Shown piece after piece: positions 26,599-35,435 of a DNA stretch of 50,629 nt. The translations under genes and the position numbers were made by a program. The stretch is from CAZSHB01 sp964606885 (lineage in GTDB: Bacteria; Babelota; Babeliae; Babelales; CAIQNR01). The stretch is taken from contig CAZSHB010000007.1 in NCBI GenBank assembly GCA_964606885.1, positions 1 to 50,629 on the forward strand. The letters run 5' to 3'. Under the pieces are notes generated by a model that was not told the origin of the DNA, made no database searches, and worked only from the letters and a program-made list of their open reading frames with translations. The number at the start of each line of letters is the position of its first letter. Position 1 is the first letter of the stretch.

Positions 26599-26832
26599 TC
26601 AAATATTTTGATTTTTCTTACAAAGTTGTTCACGCAGGTAGGTTCTGCAAGCAAACACGCCTCGATATTGAGAACGTTTACATTCTTGAGTTTGGGATTT
26701 TCGGTATGATCGGCGGATAGGAAGATAGTAGTTTTTTTCAGTTCGAGGTTCCAGTTTTTTTTTCTTTGCTTGAGCTAGTGTGGTGACGAGTGTCACGCTT
26801 AGAATCATTAAAACCTTATAGATAAGCTTCAT
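26599..26832 (-). CDS. Very small, basic exported protein
   Basis: 77 residues preceded by GGAAGGAGGGG, a strong ribosome site. A signal peptide (MKLIYKVLMILSVTLVTTLAQA) is followed by a strongly basic mature part with many Lys/Arg and three Cys (residues 51, 62, 71: QECKRSQYRGVFACRTYLREQLCKK). Not recognised. It could be an exported peptide with nucleic-acid or membrane affinity, or a remnant of a larger gene; the neighbouring zinc-finger gene is also exported and basic. No similarity strong enough to call them paralogues. Confidence 0.6.
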   Translation of the reverse strand: MKLIYKVLMILSVTLVTTLAQAKKKKLEPRTEKNYYLPIRRSYRKSQTQECKRSQYRGVFACRTYLREQLCKKNQNI

Positions 26833-27035
26833 ACTACCCCTCCTTCCCTTCTAGGGTTGATANNNNNNNNNNACAAGCCAGCGCAAGCAGACACGAATTT
26901 GTTTCATGGCAAAAAAATACGCGAAAGCGGCAAAACTTAAAACCGAAGATGCGAGATCCGAGACTTAAACCTCAAGAATTTATAAGGTTTTCAATAAAAA
27001 GTTTCTATCTGAATACTTTTCAGGAAGTTTTTAGC
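26833..27035. other. Interval with assembly gap and no supported gene
   Basis: 203 bases between the small basic exported protein and the zinc-finger gene, including ten Ns at 26863-26872. A possible minus-strand ATG at 26905-26907 opens MKQIRVCLRWL before running into the gap, but it has no ribosome site. I see no terminator or RNA gene. Confidence 0.6.
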
Positions 27036-27587
27036 TTAATTTTGATCTTTTTGGCAGTAAGAACTTTTATGAAGATCAATAGCTTTGAGGTTATAAGCCT
27101 GATTGCATACATCACAGAAAGTATGACGAATTTTATGAGTAATAGTACGGCCATGTTTACCACGTCTTGAGGTGGTAAACTGCTCTAATGGATGGTTAGG
27201 GCAGCTGTCCCGTATGTGTCGAAAAAGAGCTGTGCGATTAAAATCTTTCTTGCAATGGGGGCATGATCGGCGTTGAGGGATTCTTTGGGAGGAAGATTGC
27301 GTTGTGGTTCGGCGGCGGCAGGAAAAGATTGCAGGGACATAATCAGGATCATGAGTTTTGGTGGCGGTTATTTTTGTAGATTGGTTGTATGTAGCTTGTT
27401 CGTTTTTTCTTTTTTCTTGAGCGTTAAGTTGTCGAATGAGTTGTATGAGTGCTTGTGTTGCTCTGTTTTCTGCTTTTTGTGATGTTGATAGAGTAGCAGT
27501 ATAGATTGGTAGGTTAGCGGTGTATGTTGATGCGAAAGTGGTGCTTATACTACAAAAAAGAAAGATAAGTGTGAGTTTTTTTGACAC
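27036..27587 (-). CDS. Exported protein with two C2HC zinc fingers
   Basis: 183 residues, GTG start with AAGGAA upstream. A Sec signal peptide (VSKKLTLIFLFCSISTTFA) is followed by a helical stretch (about 38-65), a basic low-complexity linker, and two zinc-finger-like motifs of identical spacing, C-x2-C-x11-H-x4-C: C109/C112/H124/C129 (CPHCKKDFNRTALFRHIRDSC) read without its last residue as CPHCKKDFNRTALFRHIRDS, and C158/C161/H173/C178 (CDVCNQAYNLKAIDLHKSS then YC). The Phe/Tyr after the Cys pair and the Leu/Ile before the His match zinc-finger cores. The linker and flanks are rich in Arg/Lys. Zinc fingers of this type usually bind nucleic acid or protein in the eukaryotic cytosol or nucleus, so an export signal on one is unusual. 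Role in a host is inference. Confidence 0.75.
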   Translation of the reverse strand: MSKKLTLIFLFCSISTTFASTYTANLPIYTATLSTSQKAENRATQALIQLIRQLNAQEKRKNEQATYNQSTKITATKTHDPDYVPAIFSCRRRTTTQSSSQRIPQRRSCPHCKKDFNRTALFRHIRDSCPNHPLEQFTTSRRGKHGRTITHKIRHTFCDVCNQAYNLKAIDLHKSSYCQKDQN

Positions 27588-27608
27588 CTGATTTATTCCT
27601 TCTAAAAT
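27581..27608 (+). promoter_or_regulatory. Promoter for the bat operon
   Basis: TTGACA (27581-27586), 16-base spacer, TAAAAT (27603-27608). Good match by eye, 72 bases ahead of batA. The -35 overlaps the start codon of the minus-strand zinc-finger gene, so the two divergent genes share control DNA. Confidence 0.5.
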
Positions 27609-27618
27609 TTTTTACGTT

Positions 27619-27647
27619 ATAGTACATACCTATATAAAACCATACAA
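27619..27647 (-). promoter_or_regulatory. Promoter for the zinc-finger gene
   Basis: On the minus strand, TTGTAT (27642-27647) and TACTAT (27619-27624) with a 17-base spacer, placed 32 bases upstream of the GTG start. It faces and interleaves with the bat promoter. Confidence 0.45.
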
Positions 27648-27679
27648 CATTAAGTTCTTACCCTAAAAGGAAGTCTATT

Positions 27680-28672
27680 ATGGAATGGTCGTTGAGATTA
27701 GCTTACCCCTGGGTTTTGTACATCGGTTTACCCCTGGTCATTGCCGCTTGTGCGTATAGATACTGGTTTAGAAGATCATTGGTGTATCGATTTGCCTTAA
27801 CATCTTACATAGTAGAAAGAACAAGTGCGCCATCACGCTTTATCTATCGCCTTCCTGTGTGGTTGCGCAGTGTCTTATTAGTTGGTCTTGTCATTTTAAC
27901 GGCTCGTCCGCAATTGGTTGATAAGCATTCTAAAGTTCAGGTTGATGGTATTGATATCATGGTTGTGCTTGATGTGTCAGGTAGTATGCAGTTGTTTGAT
28001 GATTTAAAAGATCCACGCACGCGTATTGATGTTGCAAAACAAGAAGCGATCAATTTTATTAAAAAACGGGATAATGACCCAATAGGTATTGTACTGTTTG
28101 GTAATCAAGCACTGTCTCGTTGTCCTTTAACATTAGATAAATCAATGTTGGTTAAACTTGTTGAAGAAACGCAGCTTGGTTTAATTAATCCTGATGGAAC
28201 CATGTTAAGTCGTGGTTTAGTTATGGCGCTTAATCGTCTTAAAAAATCAGAATCAAAATCAAAAATTATTATTGCACTTACAGATGGGGAGCCAACGCAA
28301 GGTGATTTAGACCCGAACATCGTGGTGCAACTTGCTAGAAAATATAACGTTAAAATTTATACTATCGGTATTGGTAACGAACAAGGCGCATATGTAAGGC
28401 ATCCTATTTTTGGGATACAAATGGTACAAAGCGGTTTAAATAAAAATTTACTCTACGGTTTAGCACAACAAACGGGAGGTCAATTTTTTGAAGTTCATAA
28501 ACCTGCCGATTTAGCAACTATTTATGATACCATTGATGCATTAGAAAAGACTCATTATCAAACGGATGTATATCATAACTATTATGATATTTTTATGCCG
28601 TTTTTATGGGCATTACTTATTCTTGCGTATGCTGAAAGTATGCTCGGTATCTTTTTAGGGAGATTGTCATGA
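27680..28672 (+). CDS. batA: Aerotolerance protein BatA (von Willebrand A domain)
   Basis: 330 residues. Two N-terminal helices and one C-terminal helix anchor a VWA domain on the periplasmic side or in the cytoplasm; the metal-ion adhesion site is intact: D98-x-S100-x-S102 in DVSGSM, Thr174 in PDGTMLSRG and Asp202 in LTDGEPT. Bat proteins form an envelope complex linked to stress and oxygen tolerance in Bacteroides, Leptospira and Francisella; the biochemical activity is not settled. First of five overlapping bat genes. No moxR or DUF58 gene precedes it, unlike the usual layout. Confidence 0.88.
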   Translation: MEWSLRLAYPWVLYIGLPLVIAACAYRYWFRRSLVYRFALTSYIVERTSAPSRFIYRLPVWLRSVLLVGLVILTARPQLVDKHSKVQVDGIDIMVVLDVSGSMQLFDDLKDPRTRIDVAKQEAINFIKKRDNDPIGIVLFGNQALSRCPLTLDKSMLVKLVEETQLGLINPDGTMLSRGLVMALNRLKKSESKSKIIIALTDGEPTQGDLDPNIVVQLARKYNVKIYTIGIGNEQGAYVRHPIFGIQMVQSGLNKNLLYGLAQQTGGQFFEVHKPADLATIYDTIDALEKTHYQTDVYHNYYDIFMPFLWALLILAYAESMLGIFLGRLS

Positions 28673-29676
28673 GCGTACAATGTTTTGGTATAAGTTGGGC
28701 TCAGGTGGGATATATATGGATGCTTGGTGTAGCGGCAATTACTACTATTGGATTAGTTATAAGTCTGTACGGACTTAAAAAAGTTGTACAATTACTTGCT
28801 GCTCCTGAACAGTATGCATTGATGTTGCCCGGATATTCATGGATCAAAATGTGTGGCAAAACAGTTGCGTTAAGTGGTGCATTGCTAGCCTTATCAATAG
28901 CCATACTGCGTCCACAATGGGGCAAGGTAGAACATGTTGTTGAACAAGAAGGGCGTGAACTGTTTATAGCACTTGATGTTTCAGGAAGTATGTTAGCGCG
29001 GGACGTTAAACCGGATCGGTTAACATTTGCAAAATCAAAAATTAAACAGTTATTACAGATGTTACCAACTGATCGTGTGGGGTTGGTTGTGTTTTCTGGC
29101 GGTGCGTTTGTGCAGTGTCCGTTAACACGCGATCGAGCAGCGTTTAATCTGTTTCTAGATACAGTTGATGTTGAAACATTTTCTTCTGGCACTACGTCTA
29201 TTGCTCAAGCGTTGCGTACGGTGCTTGATAGTTTTGCATCGTTACCGACACGTAAAAATAAGTTGGTGGTGATGTTTACTGATGGCGAAGATTTTTCTGA
29301 AGGTTTAGGTGGTCTTAAAAAAGAAGCACAAGAATCCGGGTTGACTATAGTAACGTATGGTGTTGGGACATCAGATGGAGCGCCTATTCCTATGATGGGG
29401 CCAGATGGCAAAGTGCAAGGGTATCACAAAGATGAACAAGACCGTGTGGTTATATCGCGACTTAACCCTGCATTATTAGAATCTTTAGCACGCGATTCTG
29501 GTGGTATTGCTATTACTGCTACGCAAACTAATGCTGATCTACAGCAGCTTGTTGCACAAGTAGAGTTGCACGAAAAAGAAAAGTTTGAAGATAGAAAAAT
29601 AGAAACAGAACAGGATCGGTACTACTTTTTCACTGGTTGCGCCTTACTGTTTCTTTTGGTGGAGTGGTTATTATGA
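28669..29676 (+). CDS. batB: Aerotolerance protein BatB (von Willebrand A domain)
   Basis: 335 residues, ATGA overlap with batA. Same layout as BatA: N-terminal helices (residues 13-35 and 62-82), RPQWGKVEHVVEQEGRELF lead-in typical of BatB, intact MIDAS (D103, S105, S107 in DVSGSM; Thr175/176; Asp205 in FTDGEDF), and a C-terminal helix ending EWLL. Two VWA proteins side by side are characteristic of bat operons and probably bind each other or BatC/E. Confidence 0.9.
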   Translation: MSVQCFGISWAQVGYIWMLGVAAITTIGLVISLYGLKKVVQLLAAPEQYALMLPGYSWIKMCGKTVALSGALLALSIAILRPQWGKVEHVVEQEGRELFIALDVSGSMLARDVKPDRLTFAKSKIKQLLQMLPTDRVGLVVFSGGAFVQCPLTRDRAAFNLFLDTVDVETFSSGTTSIAQALRTVLDSFASLPTRKNKLVVMFTDGEDFSEGLGGLKKEAQESGLTIVTYGVGTSDGAPIPMMGPDGKVQGYHKDEQDRVVISRLNPALLESLARDSGGIAITATQTNADLQQLVAQVELHEKEKFEDRKIETEQDRYYFFTGCALLFLLVEWLL

Positions 29677-30755
29677 TGTTTAAAATTGCATGTACGGTTT
29701 TTTTGATGAGCATGTCATTGCATGCTGGTTTGCAAGAGTATAAAGGTGTGCAAGCGTACAGAAAAGGTAATTTTCAGGTTGCACAAGAAAAGCTACAGCA
29801 AGCTTTGATTAATAATCCGCATGATGTGCAGTTACTTTATAATAATGGGAGCGCCGCGTATCGTCTGAAAGAATATGATAAGGCGGTTAGTTTTTTTAAG
29901 AAAGCTTCTGAGATAAGTAAACCAAAAGATCCGTTGTATGAAGATACTTTGTATAATTTAGCAACGTCGTATGCTCAACAAGAACAATTACAAGAAGCAT
30001 TACAGACATTTAATAAGTTGTTGCGTCAAAATCCATATCACGAACGTGCAGTGCATAATAAACAAGTTGTTGAGCAGTTGATGCAAAAGAAAGAGCAAGA
30101 GCAGCAACAACAAGAGCAAAAAGAAGATTCAAAATCCCAACAAAAAAAAGATAAATCCGAACAAAAACAGGGGAACAAGCCCGATCAAAAGGACGGATCC
30201 AAAGGTGGTCAAGATCAGCAAGGTGAGCAAGATCAAGAAGAAGGGGATCGTGATGGCCAGGACGGGAACCAAGAACAGCAGTCCGGCACCCAAAAAGGAA
30301 AGAGAAAACAAGAGCAACAAGATGGATCTGAACATAATGATAACCTTTCAGAAAAATCTGGTAGTAGAAAACAACAAAAACAAACAGAGTCCAGCAAAAA
30401 AGATTCTCAAAGGGAGTCCCAACAGAAATCTGAGGGGCAAGATAATCAGGACGTAGATCAACACGGCGCTAACCAAAACGGGAGCAATGCTCGTAAAGCT
30501 GGTGATCATAAAAACCTTTCAGAGTTAGATAAGAATAAAAAAGGTACTGCTGGTGACAAAAAAGCACAACAAAATAAAGAACCACTGTATGCAGCTCCAG
30601 CAGAAGAGCAAGACACGCAAGAGGATAAAAATCAACCAGAGTACCAGTTACTGAAATCACTTGATAAAGCAGAACAAGAAGTAGGTAAAGATCTTTTCAA
30701 AACCATGACACGAGCACATATGAAGGGGGCACGCGATGGACAAAAGAATTGGTAA
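29673..30755 (+). CDS. batC: TPR protein BatC with long charged low-complexity region
   Basis: 360 residues from ATG 29673, which overlaps the batB stop as ATGA and has GGAGTGG upstream; an earlier in-frame start has no support. Signal peptide (to about residue 20), then about three TPR helices pairs (YRKGNFQVAQEKLQQAL, LKEYDKAVSFFKKASE, YNLATSYAQQEQLQEAL), then some 200 residues dominated by Gln, Lys, Glu, Asp, Ser and Gly, ending with a helical LLKSLDKAEQEVGKDL. TPRs mediate protein contacts in the Bat complex. The length of the disordered part is greater than in typical BatC proteins of about 250 residues. Confidence 0.85.
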   Translation: MMFKIACTVFLMSMSLHAGLQEYKGVQAYRKGNFQVAQEKLQQALINNPHDVQLLYNNGSAAYRLKEYDKAVSFFKKASEISKPKDPLYEDTLYNLATSYAQQEQLQEALQTFNKLLRQNPYHERAVHNKQVVEQLMQKKEQEQQQQEQKEDSKSQQKKDKSEQKQGNKPDQKDGSKGGQDQQGEQDQEEGDRDGQDGNQEQQSGTQKGKRKQEQQDGSEHNDNLSEKSGSRKQQKQTESSKKDSQRESQQKSEGQDNQDVDQHGANQNGSNARKAGDHKNLSELDKNKKGTAGDKKAQQNKEPLYAAPAEEQDTQEDKNQPEYQLLKSLDKAEQEVGKDLFKTMTRAHMKGARDGQKNW

Positions 30756-32481
30756 TGTATATCTCATAGCGCTGACGCTATGTGCAATAAGTAGCGCGCA
30801 TTTGCCAGCATCAATGTCGTTAGTTGCAAAGGACATGTACGGCAAACATATTCAACAAGCAGAAGTTGGGATGCCATTTACGGTAGAAGTACAAGTGGTG
30901 GATGGTCCTGCGTATGAACCTACGCTCGATATACCGCAAGAAGTGCATGTGTTGGATAAATCAGTTAGCAGTAGTTATCGTTCTATTAATGGTAAAACAT
31001 CCGGCTCTCGTACCTATACTTATCGAATGCGTATAGATAAAGAAGGTTCTTTTATTATTGGACCTGCACAGATTGTTACTGGGCAACCATCAACCATGAG
31101 TTCCGGTTTACTTAAAATGCAGGTGACTAAAGATGCGGTAGCAACAGCGCCGCTTAAAAAGCCGTTCTTTTTAGAAAGTTTAGTACATCCATCTACTATG
31201 TATGTTGGCCAGCAAGTAACATTTATGGTTCGGTTTTATTACGCATCTGATGCGGTAACACTCGAGCAGCTAGAAGATCCTGTTTTTAATGATTGTTACG
31301 CAACAAAAATGAAGGGTCCTTTTTCTGGAGCAGAAAAGCGCGATGGTATTGATTATAAATATCTAGAATGGCGATCTATTATTTGTCCTAAAAAAGCAGG
31401 TTCGTTAGTGATTCCTGCATTGGCTGGTAACATAGCGGTATCTGGGCAAAATAGTCGTTATAGTTCTACTACCGATATGTTCAGTTTAATAGAATCGATG
31501 TTTGGTGGAGGACGTATCGAGCGCCATTATGCACAAGCAGTAACGATAGAAGTGTCACCACTTCCTGATCATAATGGACCGGTGCACGGTGTAGGTTCGT
31601 TTACCAGTTACACTGCTAAAGTGAACAGTAAAACAGGGTCGGTAGGTGAAGGGATTGTTTTAACGCTTGAACTGATCGGTACAGGTAATACACAGGCTAT
31701 GGTGCATCCAGAACTTATTGTTCCAGAGCATATTAATTATTACGATTCACACGCTAAAGAAAAGTTCTTAAGTGATATCATTAAGAAAAAAGATTTTGAG
31801 TATATTTTGCAATTTTTAGAACCGGGTGATTATACCATTCCTAAACAAAATTTTACGTTTTTTGATCCGCATACTAAAAAGTATAAAACACTGACTACGG
31901 CACCAGTACAACTTTCTATTACTGGTGTTGCTCAAAAACTGGTGGAAACAAAAGAGCAAGACGTACAACCAGCACAACAAGTAGAACAATCAGATGATGA
32001 TCAGCTAGCGCCTATCTATAAAGCATCTTGGCGTGCAGGTATGCCGCGCCGTTTTATGCCATGGATGTGGTATAACAGTCTGTTACTTGGTCTTATTGGT
32101 ATGACACTCTGTGTTTGGGTGTATCGTCGTTGGGCTGCGTATCGTGATAAGTATGCGACATATTATCGTCATAAATATGCTTTTAAAACTGCACGTAAAG
32201 CTATTGCAGCACTCCGTGTCGGGGATGATGCTGCGGTTCTTTATGGACTTATTAAGCAGTTATTTGCTGATAGATTACAAGTGCCAGAAGCATTAGTTTC
32301 ATCAGGTTTAATAGAAGAGACGTTACAAAAACGGGGTATGTCTGATGAGCAACAACGCAATTGGCAAGAGTTCTTTGATCAGATAACGCGTGCCCATTTT
32401 AGTAGTACTACCATGGTAACGTTTTCTTTAAAGCAAGAAGCACAAGCATGGCTTGATCGTTTACAAAAGGTTCTTCCATGA
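30736..32481 (+). CDS. batD: Aerotolerance protein BatD
   Basis: 581 residues, overlapping batC by 20 bases. Signal peptide (MDKRIGNVYLIALTLCAISSAHL), then tandem beta-rich BatD domains in the periplasm (VGMPFTVEVQVVDG; LYVGQQVTFMVRFYY-like VGQQVTFMVRFYY; YLEWRSIICPKKAGSLVIP), a transmembrane helix near residue 450 (SLLLGLIGMTLCVWVYRRW) and a cytoplasmic helical tail. The order and size match BatD. It likely forms the periplasmic face of the Bat complex. Confidence 0.87.
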   Translation: MDKRIGNVYLIALTLCAISSAHLPASMSLVAKDMYGKHIQQAEVGMPFTVEVQVVDGPAYEPTLDIPQEVHVLDKSVSSSYRSINGKTSGSRTYTYRMRIDKEGSFIIGPAQIVTGQPSTMSSGLLKMQVTKDAVATAPLKKPFFLESLVHPSTMYVGQQVTFMVRFYYASDAVTLEQLEDPVFNDCYATKMKGPFSGAEKRDGIDYKYLEWRSIICPKKAGSLVIPALAGNIAVSGQNSRYSSTTDMFSLIESMFGGGRIERHYAQAVTIEVSPLPDHNGPVHGVGSFTSYTAKVNSKTGSVGEGIVLTLELIGTGNTQAMVHPELIVPEHINYYDSHAKEKFLSDIIKKKDFEYILQFLEPGDYTIPKQNFTFFDPHTKKYKTLTTAPVQLSITGVAQKLVETKEQDVQPAQQVEQSDDDQLAPIYKASWRAGMPRRFMPWMWYNSLLLGLIGMTLCVWVYRRWAAYRDKYATYYRHKYAFKTARKAIAALRVGDDAAVLYGLIKQLFADRLQVPEALVSSGLIEETLQKRGMSDEQQRNWQEFFDQITRAHFSSTTMVTFSLKQEAQAWLDRLQKVLP

Positions 32482-33182
32482 TTAAAAAAATTCTATTACT
32501 GACTGTATGTGTAAGTTCGCTGATGGCAAAACAAGAACAAGAATCGTTCTTGCAAGCAGGCTCTTTATATCAAGAGGGGAAAGTTGCTCAAGCATTAACA
32601 TTATATGAAGCACTGCCCATTAAAAGTGCGGGGACGTTGTATAATCTTGGTAATTGTGCCTACCGCCTTGGTGATAAAGGCAGTGCGGTTGGGTACTGGT
32701 TTAGAGCATTACCAAAAGCACCGCGATTTATGTATCCCTGGTTGTTTGCAAACTTAGAAAAAGCGCAAGATGAACTATCATTGCCGGTAGTATCATCTTG
32801 GCAGAAATTCTTTTTGTATGTGCAATCGTATAGTTCGTTAACAGTATTACAGGTGCTGAGTTTGCTTGTGGCGTCTGTGTTGTTGTTGCTTATGTGCTTA
32901 AGGAAATTACGCTGGTATACAACGTTGTGCTTAAGTGTGGTGCTTGGCTTGTTGGTGGCAACTAGTTTTGCTACGTACATGTTTTGGTATGCGCCTCATG
33001 TTGTGGTTATTAATCCTCGCACACAGGTGTATACGGGCCCTGATGAACAGTTTCCGGTTCTAAAAGAAATTCCTTTAGGAATGCGTGTTAGGGTAGTCGG
33101 CGTTCAAGATTCATGGTATAAAATCTCCTATCTTAAAAATCGGGGCTGGATACAACAGTCTTGTGTGATGAATATATTGTAA
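32478..33182 (+). CDS. batE: Aerotolerance protein BatE (TPR plus SH3-like domain)
   Basis: 234 residues, ATGA overlap with batD. Signal peptide, a TPR segment (EQESFLQAGSLYQEGKVAQAL; GTLYNLGNCAYRLGDKGSAV), two membrane helices around residues 115-165, and a C-terminal SH3b-like domain (RTQVYTGPDEQFPVLKEIP...GMRVRVVGVQDSWYKISY). This TPR-TM-SH3 arrangement is the BatE pattern. It closes the bat set; the peptidase gene follows after 18 bases. Confidence 0.87.
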   Translation: MIKKILLLTVCVSSLMAKQEQESFLQAGSLYQEGKVAQALTLYEALPIKSAGTLYNLGNCAYRLGDKGSAVGYWFRALPKAPRFMYPWLFANLEKAQDELSLPVVSSWQKFFLYVQSYSSLTVLQVLSLLVASVLLLLMCLRKLRWYTTLCLSVVLGLLVATSFATYMFWYAPHVVVINPRTQVYTGPDEQFPVLKEIPLGMRVRVVGVQDSWYKISYLKNRGWIQQSCVMNIL

Positions 33183-33200
33183 GAAGATAGGTCAAACATA

Positions 33201-34136
33201 GTGAACAAAAAACTGAACAGCATCAGGCAGTGGCCGTTGCCATTTAAAATTGGTGGCGTCATGTTGGTACTGTGTATAAGTCTTACTGTGTACGAATATG
33301 TACATTTGTATCGTACTGCACGGGAATTGGCAGTACTCAAAGAAGACTACCGTACCTACGTGATGGGTTTGCGTCGTATGCTGCGCGATAAAACTAAGCA
33401 TGATACTTCTGAACCTGATGGTGACGTAAAAAAAAACTCAATAGTTGAACATTCGTGTTCATTCTCAGGTGTTTACCGCGCGTGCAGTAACCATCCGGCA
33501 GAATCTTTTTTTGTAGTAAATCGGGATCCTGAATATCTCAAACTCCATGCATTGCATTATGCACGAGAAAAAAATGTGGGCGAAAAACGGCCGACAACGA
33601 TTGTTACATCCCGTAAACGGATGGCCCGTAAAAAGCAGCCTCGAGGTTCGCGATTTGGTGCACTGACAGGCGCGGCACGTCACGCAGCTCCATTACCCGT
33701 TGTCCAAGAAACACGTCCTTGGGAACGGGATTTTTCTTTTGGGTGGCCGATTGATCGTTCGCAGTTCTGGTTAAGTTCCCGCTTTGGTCCTCGTAAAATG
33801 GGCAAACTGGGATGGAGATTCCATGCGGGTATTGATATGGCAGCAAACCGCGGTACACCAGTACATGCATCAGCAAGTGGCATTGTTATTGAATCGGGCT
33901 GGTTAGGTGGGTACGGCAAGTGCATTGTGATCATGCATAATAAAAAATACAAAACACGCTATGCCCATTTATCAAAACGGTATGTTGATGTGGGAGAAAA
34001 AGTTGAACGAGGTGCACTTATTGGTGCAGTAGGTGATACCGGTTTTGTAAGAAAGAAAGGTGTTGATGCTTCACATCTTCATTTTGAAGTGTATTCTTTT
34101 GGTAGGCATATAAATCCCCTTTCAGTATTGGTTTAG
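33201..34136 (+). CDS. M23 (LytM-type) metallopeptidase, membrane-anchored
   Basis: 311 residues from a GTG. An N-terminal membrane helix (about 16-34), a short coiled segment, a variable basic linker, then a LytM domain from residue 180. Zinc ligands are present: H208 and D212 in FHAGIDM, H256 in YAHLSKR, and the H292-x-H294 pair in SHLHFEV. Such enzymes cut peptidoglycan cross-bridges, so at least some peptidoglycan or a host/competitor wall is the substrate. Placed between batE and lepB in one directon. Confidence 0.9.
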   Translation: MNKKLNSIRQWPLPFKIGGVMLVLCISLTVYEYVHLYRTARELAVLKEDYRTYVMGLRRMLRDKTKHDTSEPDGDVKKNSIVEHSCSFSGVYRACSNHPAESFFVVNRDPEYLKLHALHYAREKNVGEKRPTTIVTSRKRMARKKQPRGSRFGALTGAARHAAPLPVVQETRPWERDFSFGWPIDRSQFWLSSRFGPRKMGKLGWRFHAGIDMAANRGTPVHASASGIVIESGWLGGYGKCIVIMHNKKYKTRYAHLSKRYVDVGEKVERGALIGAVGDTGFVRKKGVDASHLHFEVYSFGRHINPLSVLV

Positions 34137-34144
34137 GAGTCGAC

Positions 34145-35017
34145 ATGCAACGGATAAGAAATTTTATTAAGTGGTGGAATCGCCCGCATAAATCAATGCT
34201 TGCAGATTATACGCAAGCTGCACTGGTGATTATACCCATTGCATTTTTGATTCGTACGTGGGGTTATGGCCTCTATCAAGTGCCAAGTGGTTCTATGGAA
34301 ACAACCATGTTGGTTGGCGAACGTTTTTTTGCAGATAAGTTTTCATACTTATTTTCAAAGCCAAAACGTGGTGACATTTTAACTATGAATGAACCAACTT
34401 ATACCTACTCTCAAGAACCGGTAAAAAACTGGATTCAACGATATGTGTGGGGACCAGAAAATTGGACCAAACGTGTTGTAGGTCTACCTGGTGAACATAT
34501 CGAAGGTAAAATAGAAGACGGTAAACCAGTGGTGTATATCAATGGTGAAAAGTTAGATGAACCGTATTTAAATAAATATCCATTGATTTTGACCGATCCT
34601 CAAGGTCAACACTGGCAATCATACGATGCTAACTATTCATACGAAGATCAGCCGTTTTATAGAATGAACGGTTCATTAGTAAAACAAGTTGGTCGTTTAC
34701 TAGAAAATTTAGGATACGCATCTGAACGTCGTCCGGGTACACCGATTGATGGTTTGATGAAAGGTTCTGATGTGTACGATGTGCACCTTGGTGAAAATGA
34801 GTATTGGGTGATGGGCGATAATCGCTTGGGTAGTTATGACTCTCGTGGTTGGGGACCGTTAGATGGTAAGTTGATTCACGGGAAAATTGTGTTCCGTATT
34901 TTATCTATGGATTCAAACCGATCATGGCTTATTCTAGATCTTCTTGATATTGTGCTCCATCCAATTGATTTCTGGAAAAAATTTAGATGGTCTCGCTGTA
35001 TGCAAGTAATGCACTAA
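34145..35017 (+). CDS. lepB: Signal peptidase I
   Basis: 290 residues. Removes Sec and Tat signal peptides, here presumably from the many exported proteins in this window. N-terminal membrane helix (about 22-38), catalytic Ser50 in VPSGSMETTM, general base Lys109 in TKRVVGLPGE, and box E GDNRLGSYDSRGWG. A 60-residue insertion of aromatic and acidic residues lies between the last two boxes (YLNKYPLILTDPQGQHW...), as in longer Gram-negative LepB. Starts eight bases after the peptidase gene. Confidence 0.93.
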   Translation: MQRIRNFIKWWNRPHKSMLADYTQAALVIIPIAFLIRTWGYGLYQVPSGSMETTMLVGERFFADKFSYLFSKPKRGDILTMNEPTYTYSQEPVKNWIQRYVWGPENWTKRVVGLPGEHIEGKIEDGKPVVYINGEKLDEPYLNKYPLILTDPQGQHWQSYDANYSYEDQPFYRMNGSLVKQVGRLLENLGYASERRPGTPIDGLMKGSDVYDVHLGENEYWVMGDNRLGSYDSRGWGPLDGKLIHGKIVFRILSMDSNRSWLILDLLDIVLHPIDFWKKFRWSRCMQVMH

Positions 35018-35045
35018 GCTTTTATTCTTTAAAAAAGGGAATGGT

Positions 35046-35426
35046 ATGAGTAACGTGGTGGTCATTAACGTATTGGCAAAAGAGTTTTATGACGATTGTC
35101 ATATTACTGGATCGATCAATGTGCCGTTCCAAGAAATTGAGACGTTTGCTAAAAGCGTTCCAAAATCGACAACCTTAGTTGTGTATTGCGCTCGTTATGA
35201 GTGTCATGCAAGTGAGCAGGCATATCGAGATCTTTTGCGTCTTGGGTTTGATGATGTGTATGAATTTGCAGGTGGCATGGCTGAATGGTACCAAAAAGGG
35301 TACCCAACAACAGGGCCAGCAGCAGAAAGATATCTGCATAATCCTACCATACATCATCCAGGTCCAGAGGATGTTCGTGTCATTACGGCACATGATTTAA
35401 AGAAAATGATGGAAAAGAAGAGCTAA
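35046..35426 (+). CDS. Rhodanese-domain protein (cytoplasmic copy)
   Basis: 126 residues, AAAAAAGGGA ribosome site. Rhodanese motifs: DCHITGSINVPFQEIE and the active loop VVYCARYEC with catalytic Cys48, followed by GFDDVYEFAGGMAEW. No signal peptide, so sulfur transfer in the cytoplasm is likely; a link to the Suf system 4 kb away is only a guess. The active loop has a second Cys five residues after the first (C-x4-C). A close paralogue with a lipoprotein signal lies across the assembly gap. Confidence 0.87.
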   Translation: MSNVVVINVLAKEFYDDCHITGSINVPFQEIETFAKSVPKSTTLVVYCARYECHASEQAYRDLLRLGFDDVYEFAGGMAEWYQKGYPTTGPAAERYLHNPTIHHPGPEDVRVITAHDLKKMMEKKS

Positions 35427-35435
35427 AAGTTGGCA

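Noticed and set aside
26599..26832. The 77-residue basic protein as a third zinc-finger protein
   Set aside because: It has three Cys with no Cys pair or His in zinc-finger spacing.
30129..30335. Hydrophobic minus-strand ORF inside batC
   Set aside because: It is the complement of the Gln/Lys/Asp-rich low-complexity region, which reads as Leu/Phe-rich by necessity.
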